A stretch of DNA of 30,650 bases, from contig CAYTGO010000037.1 of NCBI GenBank assembly GCA_964437425.1, positions 1 through 30,650 of the forward strand, given 5' to 3'. This DNA comes from Scalindua sp964437425 (GTDB lineage: Bacteria > Planctomycetota > Brocadiia > Brocadiales > Scalinduaceae). Numbering within the stretch: the stretch's first letter is position 1; each line of letters starts with the position of its first letter. The position numbers and the translations under genes are program-made. Positions 16,880 through 23,830 of the stretch are shown piece by piece. The notes beneath the pieces are model-generated. The model was not told the DNA's origin and made no database searches. It saw only the letters and a program-made list of their open reading frames with translations.

Positions 16880-17757
16880 TTCTGCTCCTTTCGCTTCAAA
16901 TTAAATATATTTCTGCGAAGTTCTAAAATACTAAACAAAACTAAAATAGACAGCCAAAAAGCCTGAATAACAGTGTCGTTCTTTATCCTGCTGAAAATTG
17001 TTGCAGAAATAGTATAACCTTTACCTCGATAAATTTTTTTGTAATCCTTTACTATGCCTTCGTATGCAAGAGTATCTACTACCATGTAAAAACCTTCATC
17101 TTTATCTAATGCCATATAGCCAAGGCTATATGGCTCGCTTTTTGAGTATTTGGTTATTTGGAATTCAACTCCTTTTTCCAATTTATGTTTACTGATTTCA
17201 AAGAGCCTGGTACTAAGGTAGGGGTGGCCGCGTAATATTACATCTCCGTAATAAAGAACAGGATCTCGCTTTCCTTCTCCCAGCATTGGTGTCTTTCCCA
17301 ATAAAACTTTTCCAACAACAGGAATTACGATATTATTACGCTTCGATTTATTGATTTCTGATTTTTTCCATGTTATTTTTGTCTTGTTTGCTAATTTTGT
17401 TTTAATCCCAGTTTCTTCTTCCTGTATTGTTCCAATTTGATTGTTGTTGGTAGTTGAATTAATTGTAACAAGAAGATCTCCATCCGAATATCTAACGGCA
17501 TATATTTCTATAGTGTTATTCTTGTCAAACTCTAAATAGCCAGTAAAACTTTCATCAATATAAACTTTATCTTTCTCATAATCTGTGGATATGATTTCTA
17601 CATTGTTTAAATCCCAATTTAACCCTTTTTGTCCATTGTATATAATATTAACAACTTCTGTTCTGGCGGTACAATGAAAAGAAATCTTTACTTTTTTAAA
17701 GGTAAAAAAGGCTATAACAAGAACACAAAGAATTAATATGAAGCGAATGTTTTTCAA
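16876..17757 (-). CDS. Unknown protein with a membrane helix at each end, probable extracytoplasmic domain
   Basis: The 293-residue product has an N-terminal hydrophobic segment (about 4-21, FILILCVLVIAFF) and a C-terminal one (about 263-280, FWLSILVLFSILEL). A strongly basic tail (RRNIFNLKRKEQK) follows, which should stay in the cytoplasm. The 240 residues between look rich in beta strands and would face outside. I do not recognise a family; a GIDE-like helix-domain-helix protein is one idea, but no GIDE motif is clear. The start is a TTG at 17757, four bases after the upstream stop, consistent with translational coupling; no ATG is available before the first helix. It is the middle gene of the operon and overlaps the protease start by four bases. 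It is AT-rich like its neighbours. Confidence 0.75.
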   Translation of the reverse strand: MKNIRFILILCVLVIAFFTFKKVKISFHCTARTEVVNIIYNGQKGLNWDLNNVEIISTDYEKDKVYIDESFTGYLEFDKNNTIEIYAVRYSDGDLLVTINSTTNNNQIGTIQEEETGIKTKLANKTKITWKKSEINKSKRNNIVIPVVGKVLLGKTPMLGEGKRDPVLYYGDVILRGHPYLSTRLFEISKHKLEKGVEFQITKYSKSEPYSLGYMALDKDEGFYMVVDTLAYEGIVKDYKKIYRGKGYTISATIFSRIKNDTVIQAFWLSILVLFSILELRRNIFNLKRKEQK

Positions 17758-17761
17758 TAGA

Positions 17762-18475
17762 CTAGTTATTTGGTAATTGAATTCTCAATGGTTTTGGCTC
17801 TAATGTGTCCCAATCTATTTCTCGTATAATCATGGCCTTATTAGTCAAAAACATATCACTTAAGGTTAACGTAATAAAAGAATTATAAGCTACAGAGTTT
17901 TCGTCAGTTTCGAATTTTTCTAAATTTCCGTAATAAGGGACTTTTCCATTTCTTCTAGGCACCTCGATTGATATTTCTTCTCCTTTACTACTATTAAAAT
18001 ATACGAAAAGATTTAGGTTCGACAAGCTTTCTAATTTGTCCCAGCTTGAAACAATAATAATAGGTATTGATGTCTGCTTTTTAGTAAACTCAGTTTTAAT
18101 TGTTAAGTGTTTTTGTTTATAATTTTTTAGGAGTTTATGTTCCTTTGTTGGAAACTCCAGTTCTACAATCTCTGGATATTCAGAAGGTAATTCGTATATA
18201 ATATTTGCGTCATAAACTCCATCAAATGAAGTAATTCTTGTTTCTAAGCTTCCGGAATCAATTTTTGGCATGTATACGTATAGTCTGTCGGTTGATACTT
18301 TACTATTCTGGTTGCCAACAACGGCACCCTTAATTTTGAGTGAGCCAACAGAAATTTTACCTCCAGTATGATTGGATTCAGTAAATTTCAGAGGCTTTAA
18401 AGCACCGTATAGGCGAAGTGGGTTGACGTTGCAAAAGAAGAAAATTAAGAAAATAATTGAGATTTTTCTTGGCAT
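17762..18475 (-). CDS. Unknown secreted beta-rich protein, first gene of the exported operon
   Basis: The 237-residue product has an N-terminal signal peptide (about 1-25, IIFLIFFFCNVNPLRLYGA). The mature part alternates short hydrophobic and polar runs typical of beta sandwiches (LTIKTEFTKKQTSIPIIIVSS, LNLFVYFNSSKGEEISIEV). There are no cysteines in the mature part and no membrane helix. I recognise no family. It leads a three-gene minus-strand unit ending in a protease, and its stop lies four bases before the next start. No clear ribosome binding site precedes the ATG at 18475. A role as a substrate, ligand-binding or adhesion partner of the membrane-anchored middle protein is only a guess. 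Confidence 0.75.
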   Translation of the reverse strand: MPRKISIIFLIFFFCNVNPLRLYGALKPLKFTESNHTGGKISVGSLKIKGAVVGNQNSKVSTDRLYVYMPKIDSGSLETRITSFDGVYDANIIYELPSEYPEIVELEFPTKEHKLLKNYKQKHLTIKTEFTKKQTSIPIIIVSSWDKLESLSNLNLFVYFNSSKGEEISIEVPRRNGKVPYYGNLEKFETDENSVAYNSFITLTLSDMFLTNKAMIIREIDWDTLEPKPLRIQLPNN

Positions 18476-19048
18476 TTTAACTTTGGAAATAAAAATATAG
18501 TGACAGAGTCTATTGCGTTAATTGGAGAGATTGTACCTATATTAACTCACTGTATTTTATTCGATAACAGGTGCAATACCTAATTCTGGTAAGAAAGTTC
18601 ATATAAATTACATTCTTGCAATAAATAAACTTAATTATAGATGATTATACCACGCGTGCTACGTGGTGTAGTTTTTTGCTTTAAGAGTTGAAGGAAAGGA
18701 TACATATAATGTATGCATAGTGTGAAGTCAAGAAAAAAAATAATAATGAAATTTACGATTTTGAATTTGGGAATTACGATATTAGTCTATCCTAGAGAGG
18801 CTCTTCCAGTGGCCTGAGATAGGGATTTAAGAATGGAAAGGAAGAAAGAAGCGTTCTTCTCTGTAATCGTTTTGCATGACTATCTGTTTTATTTAATTAT
18901 TTAGATCGTTTTCATCTATATCAATACGCAGCTGGGTAGGCACAGGGAGGAATTAGGGGTTTTGAATTGGGATGGAGACAAAGGTAAGAGCGGTTTACAG
19001 CAGGCAGTAAGTTAAAAGAAACTAAAATGAATGAGTGCAATGCTTGAT
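18476..19048. other. 573-base intergenic region with an orphan terminator-like hairpin
   Basis: No protein-coding frame is supported. The promoter of the exported operon should lie in the first hundred bases. A plus-strand hairpin with a T6 run sits at 18647-18677 although no plus-strand gene precedes it. The rest (about 18680-19048) is featureless, mixed AT- and purine-rich DNA in which I see no repeat or RNA gene. Confidence 0.45.
18647..18677 (+). terminator. Rho-independent terminator-like hairpin without an upstream gene
   Basis: ATACCACG pairs with CGTGGTGT (eight pairs, one G-U) around a seven-base loop, and TTTTTT follows at 18672-18677. The T-run is on the plus strand only. Since the nearest plus-strand gene upstream is recG, more than 3 kb away, it may end a short non-coding transcript starting in 18480-18620. 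Confidence 0.5.
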
Positions 19049-19681
19049 CTATTTAACTAATTTGTCTGATGATTTGTTTGACGCGAAGACTATTGGATAT
19101 TTTTCTTTTTTTGGTGGTTTCAGAATTTCTGGTTTTAACGTAACCAGCATTTTTGTCATGATTTCTACAACACGCTCTTTTGCTCCCGGTCTTTGTGCCG
19201 GAAGCCCATATGCGACAGCTCTTATTTCCCATTTATCCAAAATTTTAGAGAACAGAAGAATGACATGCCCTTTATTCTCCTTGCTGAAAACCACCTCTAA
19301 TGGAACTTGTAAATGCGATGGATGGTTTTTCCAATACGATGTATCTCCTCCGCTTACTGCGACGTTGTAATAGAGAGTGGGATCCAAATCAGTTTTATGG
19401 TTCGATGGGAGACCAAATTCGTCAGTAAAGATTTTTAGCAGTTTACTGACATCAAGAATCTGTTCAGCTTTTTTCTCAGAAGTATATTCTTTGGGGTAGT
19501 GAAATAACACTGAAGCGTCAGTATATTCTGAGCGAGCCATATGCTTGAAGAAGTCTACAGAGAGCGATACGAGTTGGGCTTCAACTGGATCCTGAGTCTC
19601 GAACGATTCCTGCCCTGATGCACGAGTGCTCAGAAACGAAAGAAGCATACAGCATGATAAAATTAGAATACTTTTCTTCAT
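19049..19681 (-). CDS. Exported protein of unknown function
   Basis: The 210-residue product has a signal peptide (about 1-24, ILILSCCMLLSFLSTRASGQ). Either cleavage after the alanine-containing ASG or lipidation at one of the two cysteines is possible. The mature part (VSLSVDFFKHMARSEYTDASVLFHYP, VPLEVVFSKENKG, DKWEIRAVAYG) has the look of a small alpha+beta NTF2-like or DUF3887-like fold, but this is a visual impression only. The C-terminus is lysine- and proline-rich. An AGGGG about nine bases upstream of the ATG supports the start. It stands alone between two long intergenic regions. No function can be given. Confidence 0.75.
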   Translation of the reverse strand: MKKSILILSCCMLLSFLSTRASGQESFETQDPVEAQLVSLSVDFFKHMARSEYTDASVLFHYPKEYTSEKKAEQILDVSKLLKIFTDEFGLPSNHKTDLDPTLYYNVAVSGGDTSYWKNHPSHLQVPLEVVFSKENKGHVILLFSKILDKWEIRAVAYGLPAQRPGAKERVVEIMTKMLVTLKPEILKPPKKEKYPIVFASNKSSDKLVK

Positions 19682-19978
19682 GAGCTATTAACCCCTAAAA
19701 ATATTCACTTTAATTCCGGTTTGTATTCCTATTGTAAGCTCTACCTATATTATCGGATCATCACAAAAAAACTTTAACTTCGCATCAAATACGCATCTTA
19801 CATGCCATAAGAATTTTGTGATAAATGCTTTCTTTCAAAAAAGACTTAAGTGTTACGTATTTAACGTGATAGAGGAAATAATATTTCTCAATTATTACCC
19901 GGGAGAGGTTGGATAGAGAGTTGTGATACAGGCAAAAATTTCCTGTTCAAGAGGGTTTTTAAGAAGCAAAGTTTTCGA

Positions 19979-20006
19979 GTTGCGGGTTACGGGTTGCGTG
20001 TTGGCG
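19979..20006. repeat. Four-copy degenerate heptamer repeat
   Basis: The units are GTTGCGG, GTTACGG, GTTGCGT and GTTGGCG in direct tandem, G-rich on the plus strand. Similar GTTGCGG strings are known to me as dispersed intergenic repeats in environmental genomes. Confidence 0.6.
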
Positions 20007-20057
20007 AGAGGGAAAAATAGGTTTTATAAAGTTATCAATTATAATTTTTTGTGATCC

Positions 20058-20083
20058 GTGTTAATCTGTGCCAATCTGCGTCC
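20058..20083. repeat. Ten-base tandem repeat, about 2.6 copies
   Basis: GTGTTAATCT, GTGCCAATCT and the partial unit GCGTCC follow one another directly. The block ends eight bases before the yjbQ stop codon. It resembles a dispersed intergenic repeat seen in other bacteria (TTAATCTGTG-type). Confidence 0.6.
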
Positions 20084-20090
20084 CATAAAA

Positions 20091-20474
20091 TCAGACCTGA
20101 ACATAAAAGTTTCTCGTCCTTGGTCCATCAAACTCGCAGAAGAAGATGGACTGCCAGGTCCCTAATAAAAGCTGTCCGTCTTTTATTATAACCCTTACGG
20201 ATGATCCGAACAGGGATGCCTTGATGTGGGCGTCGCTGTTTCCTTCCATGTGAGAATAGTTGTCCCGTTGTGGGATCATCTCTTCAAGCTTTTTAAGTAT
20301 ATCCCGGGGGACGTCAGGGTCTGCGTTCTCATTAATGGTGATCCCGGTTGTGGTGTGGGGGACGAATACAGTGGCCACACCTTCAGAGACTCCTCCTACA
20401 GGATCTTGCACCTGTGAGGTTATGTCGATGAACTCGTTACGTTTTGACGTTTTAATGGTGAATTGTTCAATCAT
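20091..20474 (-). CDS. yjbQ: YjbQ/UPF0047 family protein
   Basis: The 127-residue protein is a full-length member of the small trimeric YjbQ family (TIGR00149), reported to have weak thiamine-phosphate synthase activity in vitro; the physiological role is uncertain. Family motifs are VPHTTTGITINENADPDV (about 38-55), SHMEGNSDAHIKASLFG (about 77-94) and LGTWQSIFFCEFDGPR (about 104-119). The histidines form the conserved site. It lies 48 bases after the zinc-ribbon bactofilin gene on the same strand and probably belongs to that transcript, although no functional link is known. Confidence 0.93.
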   Translation of the reverse strand: MIEQFTIKTSKRNEFIDITSQVQDPVGGVSEGVATVFVPHTTTGITINENADPDVPRDILKKLEEMIPQRDNYSHMEGNSDAHIKASLFGSSVRVIIKDGQLLLGTWQSIFFCEFDGPRTRNFYVQV

Positions 20475-20522
20475 GATAAATTATAATCGTTAAAAAAATA
20501 TTTATATTATTATAATACTTTA

Positions 20523-21071
20523 TCAGTCTGTTTCTGCATTCAGCATCTTCACTTTACCGCTGAATGTTCCGCCTTTATTCACGATTAATTTGCGGCAGGT
20601 TATATTGCCGTATATCTCACCTTTTTTTGAGATTTCTACGGTTCCCATTGCGTTGACGTCTCCTTTGATTTTACCCTGCACAATAGCATTTCCAACACGG
20701 ATACTTGAAATTTCAATTATGCCTTTTTTCTTTAAATAAAGTGTGCCATGGGTCTCAAGGTTTACGCCCAGAAGGGTCTTGACTTTGTGATCGGTCAGGT
20801 CGTTACGGGTGTAACAGTGCTGGCATGTAGCCGCTTGTGCTTTTTCATCGGTGAAAATATCTTTGTCACATTTTAAGCAGGGAATCTTTTTTTGTCCGAT
20901 GAGAGGTGTTCGCTTCTTTTCAGGCGGGAAAATAATCTCTTTAACGTTGATGTGTTTATTGCAATGGAGGCATGGCATTGACATGCAATTGACCGATACG
21001 TTCAGACTGCCTTTGCAATAAGGGCATGCTATATTCCTTATGTCTGACAACTCGTTTGATTTAGCCCTCAT
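20523..21071 (-). CDS. Bactofilin fused to two N-terminal zinc ribbons
   Basis: The 182-residue protein carries two CXXC pairs of pairs: Cys16/Cys19 with Cys34/Cys37, and Cys65/Cys68 with Cys83/Cys86. They are followed by a bactofilin beta-helix domain at about 95-180 (LETHGTLYLKKKGIIEISSIRVGNAIVQGKIKGDVNA). Bactofilins polymerise into cytoskeletal filaments without nucleotide. The zinc ribbons may recruit a partner or nucleic acid, but that is inference. It follows the plain bactofilin by 36 bases, so the two may form mixed polymers. There is no transmembrane segment. No ribosome binding site is obvious. Confidence 0.85.
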   Translation of the reverse strand: MRAKSNELSDIRNIACPYCKGSLNVSVNCMSMPCLHCNKHINVKEIIFPPEKKRTPLIGQKKIPCLKCDKDIFTDEKAQAATCQHCYTRNDLTDHKVKTLLGVNLETHGTLYLKKKGIIEISSIRVGNAIVQGKIKGDVNAMGTVEISKKGEIYGNITCRKLIVNKGGTFSGKVKMLNAETD

Positions 21072-21107
21072 AAATCATTTTCTATTTAAGTGATACCGTT
21101 TCTTTCT

Positions 21108-21500
21108 TTATGATATATTTTTAATTACTTTGATATTTTCTTTTTCCGCATTCTGTTTTTCAGGTTTCGCACCATCAGGGTTTACGTTACACTGACCGAC
21201 AAAGACAACGCCCTCCTCTATAACTAATGTTTTTGCCTGTAAGTCGCCAATGAGCTGTGCATTTTGCTTGAGCTCCACTTTTTCTGCCGCTTCTAAGTTT
21301 CCATCCAGGCGACCCTCAATAGAGGCATTTTTAACCTTAACGTTTGCTTTGACCGTGCCTGTCTTGCCTACTATGAGTTCGCCTTGATTTGCTATGAGTT
21401 CTCCCTCAAATTTTCCATCTATGTTCATGATCTTTTCAAACTTTATCGTACCCTTGATCTCTACATCGGTTGTCAAATTAGTCATACTGTTATCGCTCAT
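21108..21500 (-). CDS. Bactofilin (polymer-forming cytoskeletal protein)
   Basis: The 130-residue protein is nearly all bactofilin domain (about 10-112). Repeating short beta rungs are visible: IKGTIKFEKIMNIDGKFEGE, LIVGKTGTVKANVKVKNASIEG, RLDGNLEAAEKVELKQNAQL and IGDLQAKTLVIEEG. Flexible charged ends flank it. Bactofilins self-assemble and act in cell shape, stalk or polar organisation. An AAAAGGAGG ribosome binding site six to eight bases upstream fixes the ATG at 21500. It is the first gene of a bactofilin/bactofilin/yjbQ run, divergent from groEL1. Confidence 0.92.
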   Translation of the reverse strand: MSDNSMTNLTTDVEIKGTIKFEKIMNIDGKFEGELIANQGELIVGKTGTVKANVKVKNASIEGRLDGNLEAAEKVELKQNAQLIGDLQAKTLVIEEGVVFVGQCNVNPDGAKPEKQNAEKENIKVIKNIS

Positions 21501-22009
21501 CTTAACCTCCTTTTAGGTTATATTATCTCTAATAATAATGTCTCATAATTGATATTCATTTTAACTATAACTATGTAATCTTAATATAGTAAAGATGGTT
21601 TTTTATGCTGTTTCAATAAGGTAAGGTCTTTCCCTGCTAATGGAGAAGGTGTCTGTTATTTTTCATAAAGAATAGTGTTTTTTTCCTAAATATCAATAAT
21701 TTTATCAGTTTAAATCAGTTTATCAGCATATATTATGTAATTTTTAAGTCTTAAATAGCAGATTGCCTGTTAGGTTCCTTATTATGCCAATTTGACATAA
21801 GCGTTTAAAATCAGAAAAAGGGCAGCTGCCAAAATGGCATCAAACAGGTAGAGATTGATAATTTCTACAGAAAACTGATTTGTTCTTATGAATGTAACAT
21901 GTTGCATAATAGGTATATATGATGTGCTCCCAATATATTGGTACATATTTTGCTATTATATTGTCGAATCTAATAATATCGAGCTTGCAATTTTTAAAGG
22001 AGGTATGTA
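21501..22009. other. 509-base divergent promoter region between bactofilin and groEL1
   Basis: No gene is supported. The region contains two similar dyads at 21785-21839. A possible promoter just upstream of groEL1 reads TTGCTA (21950-21955), 16 bases, AATAAT (21972-21977). A CIRCE element (TTAGCACTC-N9-GAGTGCTAA) is not present. A strong AAAGGAGG lies about seven bases before the groEL1 ATG. Confidence 0.5.
21785..21839. promoter_or_regulatory. Two copies of a TGCCA-N3-TGRCA dyad, 42 bp apart
   Basis: TGCCAATTTGACA (21785-21797) and TGCCAAAATGGCA (21827-21839) are 13-base dyads with the same left half. The second is a perfect inverted repeat and the first has one mismatch. Their 42-bp phase is four helical turns, so a protein could bind both on one face. 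The first overlaps a TTGACA that could be a -35 box, though no good -10 follows. They are candidate operators for groEL1 or for the divergent bactofilin gene. Confidence 0.4.
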
Positions 22010-23431
22010 ATGGCAGCAAAGCAGTTGTTATTCAAAGAAGATGCAAGGATGGCAATTAAGAGGGGAGTTACCAAGTTGGCCAGTGCGGTTAAATGTACAC
22101 TGGGGCCAAGGGGTAGAAATGCTGTTCTTGATAAGGGATGGGGAAGTCCTACAATAACAAAAGACGGTGTATCCGTTGCTGAGGAAATTGAGTTGAAGGA
22201 TCCGTATGAAAATATGGGTGCAAAACTGGTTAAAGAGGTAGCATCCAAAACCAGTGACATTGCCGGAGACGGAACTACTACTGCTACAGTATTGGCTGAA
22301 GCTATTTTCAGCAACGGTTTGAAAGCGGTTTCTGCAGGTGTAGATCCCGTCGCTCTTAACCGTGGCATGAAGGCCGCAGCTGATAGTGTTGTGGAGAAGC
22401 TTGAGGGCATGAGTAAAAAAATAAAGGACCAGAGCGAGATTGCTAATATTGGAACAATCGCATCTAATAACGATAGTGAAGTCGGTAAGATGATTGCAAA
22501 CGCAATGGAAAAAGTTGGTAAGGATGGTGTTATTACTGTTGAAGAGGGAAAGGGTATCACTTCAGANNNNNNNNNNNNNNNNNNNNNNNNNNNNNNNNNN
22601 NNNNNNNNNNNNNNNNNNNNNNNNNNNNNNNNNNNNNNNNNNNNNNNNNNNNNNNNNNNNNNNNNNGATCTAGGAACGGTAAAGAAGGTTAATATCGATT
22701 CTGAAAATACGGTTATTATAAATGGCGGAGGCAGTGCGAAGAATATAAGTTCACGTATAAATCAGATAAGAAAAGAGGTTGAAGAGACAACTTCTGAATA
22801 TGATCGTGAAAAATTACAGGAAAGATTGGCTAAATTAGCAGGTGGTGTTGCACAGATAAATGTTGGCGCATCAACTGAAACAGAGATGAAAGAGAAGAAA
22901 GCTCGTGTAGAGGATGCATTACATGCCACACGTGCTGCAATCGCCGAAGGTGTATTGCCTGGCGGTGGTGTTGCTCTGTTAAGGGCATCTGAGACGTTAG
23001 ATGATCTGACGTTGAAAGGTGATGAACATTTCGGCGTTGATATTATAAAAAATGCTCTCAGCGCACCAATAAGACAGATATCCAAGAATGCCGGACTTGA
23101 GGGTGCAGTTGTAGTAAGGAATATCTTGAAGTCAAAAGATAAGGCATTTGGATACGATGCAGAAAAAGAAGAATACGGTAATCTCATTGAAGCGGGTGTG
23201 ATTGATCCTACAAAAGTTACTAGGAGCGCATTGCAGAACGCCTTAAGTATTTCCAGTATTCTGCTTACCAGCGATTGCCTGATTTCAGAAATACCAGGCA
23301 AAGAAGATGCTATGATGCCTCCCGGTGGTGGTATGCCTGGTGGTGGAATGGGCGGAATGGGCGGTGGAATGCCTGGTATGGGTGGTATGCCTGGAATGGG
23401 CGGTATGGGCGGAATGCCTGGAATGATGTAA
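22010..23431 (+). CDS. groEL: Chaperonin GroEL, paralog 1, with GGM tail; apical domain lost in an N gap
   Basis: This is a 60-kDa chaperonin subunit that folds proteins with GroES in the cytoplasm. The N-terminal equatorial part is intact (GRNAVLDKGWGSPTITKDG, and GDGTTTAT with the ATPase aspartate), as is the C-terminal part (RVEDALHATRAAIAEGVLPGGG). It ends in a GGM/GMPGM-rich tail of about 35 residues. The N block at 22567-22666 replaces the apical domain. Alignment by eye with groEL2 suggests about 390 bases are missing, so the gap length is not real and the true protein should be near 570 residues. The KGWGSP signature is, from memory, planctomycete-like. A strong AAAGGAGG supports the start. 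It is first in groEL-groES-groEL, an order unlike the common groES-groEL. Confidence 0.95.
   Translation: MAAKQLLFKEDARMAIKRGVTKLASAVKCTLGPRGRNAVLDKGWGSPTITKDGVSVAEEIELKDPYENMGAKLVKEVASKTSDIAGDGTTTATVLAEAIFSNGLKAVSAGVDPVALNRGMKAAADSVVEKLEGMSKKIKDQSEIANIGTIASNNDSEVGKMIANAMEKVGKDGVITVEEGKGITSXXXXXXXXXXXXXXXXXXXXXXXXXXXXXXXXXXDLGTVKKVNIDSENTVIINGGGSAKNISSRINQIRKEVEETTSEYDREKLQERLAKLAGGVAQINVGASTETEMKEKKARVEDALHATRAAIAEGVLPGGGVALLRASETLDDLTLKGDEHFGVDIIKNALSAPIRQISKNAGLEGAVVVRNILKSKDKAFGYDAEKEEYGNLIEAGVIDPTKVTRSALQNALSISSILLTSDCLISEIPGKEDAMMPPGGGMPGGGMGGMGGGMPGMGGMPGMGGMGGMPGMM
22567..22666. other. 100-base N gap inside groEL1
   Basis: The run is exactly 100 Ns. Unlike the other gap, its flanks do not overlap. 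Comparison with groEL2 indicates that roughly 130 codons of the apical, substrate-binding domain are absent. The frame across the Ns is preserved only by chance. Confidence 0.9.
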
Positions 23432-23450
23432 GAGATAACCTGATAAACCG

Positions 23451-23470
23451 GTCAGGGCGTTTTTCCTGAC
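23451..23470 (+). other. Short hairpin between groEL1 and groES
   Basis: GTCAGG and CCTGAC pair across an eight-base loop. No T-run follows (GATATAAATT), so it is more likely an mRNA processing or stability element, or a partial attenuator, than a full terminator. Confidence 0.35.
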
Positions 23471-23522
23471 GATATAAATTATTTCAGTTTTCATGATAAT
23501 AAAATAATAGGAGGTATTTGTT

Positions 23523-23810
23523 ATGGCTATTAGGCCTTTGGATGACAGAGTCGTAATTGAACCGCTTGAAGCGGAAGAAAAGACACAGGGTGGAATTGTT
23601 CTGCCGGATTCAGCAAAAGAAAAACCAACAAAAGGTAAGGTTGTTTCTGTGGGAGAGGGTAAGCTCCTGGATAGCGGAAAAAGAGCCGCACTGTTAGTGA
23701 AGAAAGGTGATCGGGTTCTTTATGGAAAGTACGCGGGAACAGAAATAACTGTTGGTGGGAAAGATTATCTTATATTAAAAGAAAACGATATCTTGGCTAA
23801 AATCGATTAA
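23523..23810 (+). CDS. groES: Co-chaperonin GroES
   Basis: This 95-residue, full-length 10-kDa co-chaperonin caps the GroEL ring. It shows the usual MAIRPLDDRVVIEPLEAEEK start, the mobile loop KTQGGIVLPDSAKEKP that contacts GroEL, and the terminal YLILKENDILAKID. A GGAGG lies upstream of the ATG. It stands between two groEL genes, 91 bases after the first and 20 before the second. It is the only groES in this window and would have to serve both rings. Confidence 0.97.
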   Translation: MAIRPLDDRVVIEPLEAEEKTQGGIVLPDSAKEKPTKGKVVSVGEGKLLDSGKRAALLVKKGDRVLYGKYAGTEITVGGKDYLILKENDILAKID

Positions 23811-23830
23811 TCAAGATCAGGAGGAATATT

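Larger units (their letters stand above)
19682..20090. other. Intergenic region with short tandem repeats
   Basis: No gene is supported in these 409 bases. The right-hand part holds a degenerate 7-base tandem repeat (19979-20006) and a 10-base tandem repeat (20058-20083). The promoter of the exported-protein gene should lie at the left end. Confidence 0.45.

Noticed and set aside
16876..17757. GIDE-type E3-ligase-like domain in the middle protein of the exported operon
   Set aside because: Only the helix-domain-helix topology agrees; I could not find the family motifs by eye.
21792..21797. Consensus -35 box TTGACA for groEL1
   Set aside because: No acceptable -10 hexamer 16-18 bases downstream (the sequence there is AAAAAG-like), so I do not call a promoter at this site.
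21501..22009. CIRCE/HrcA operator upstream of groEL1
   Set aside because: Neither TTAGCACTC nor GAGTGCTAA is present in the expected arrangement.
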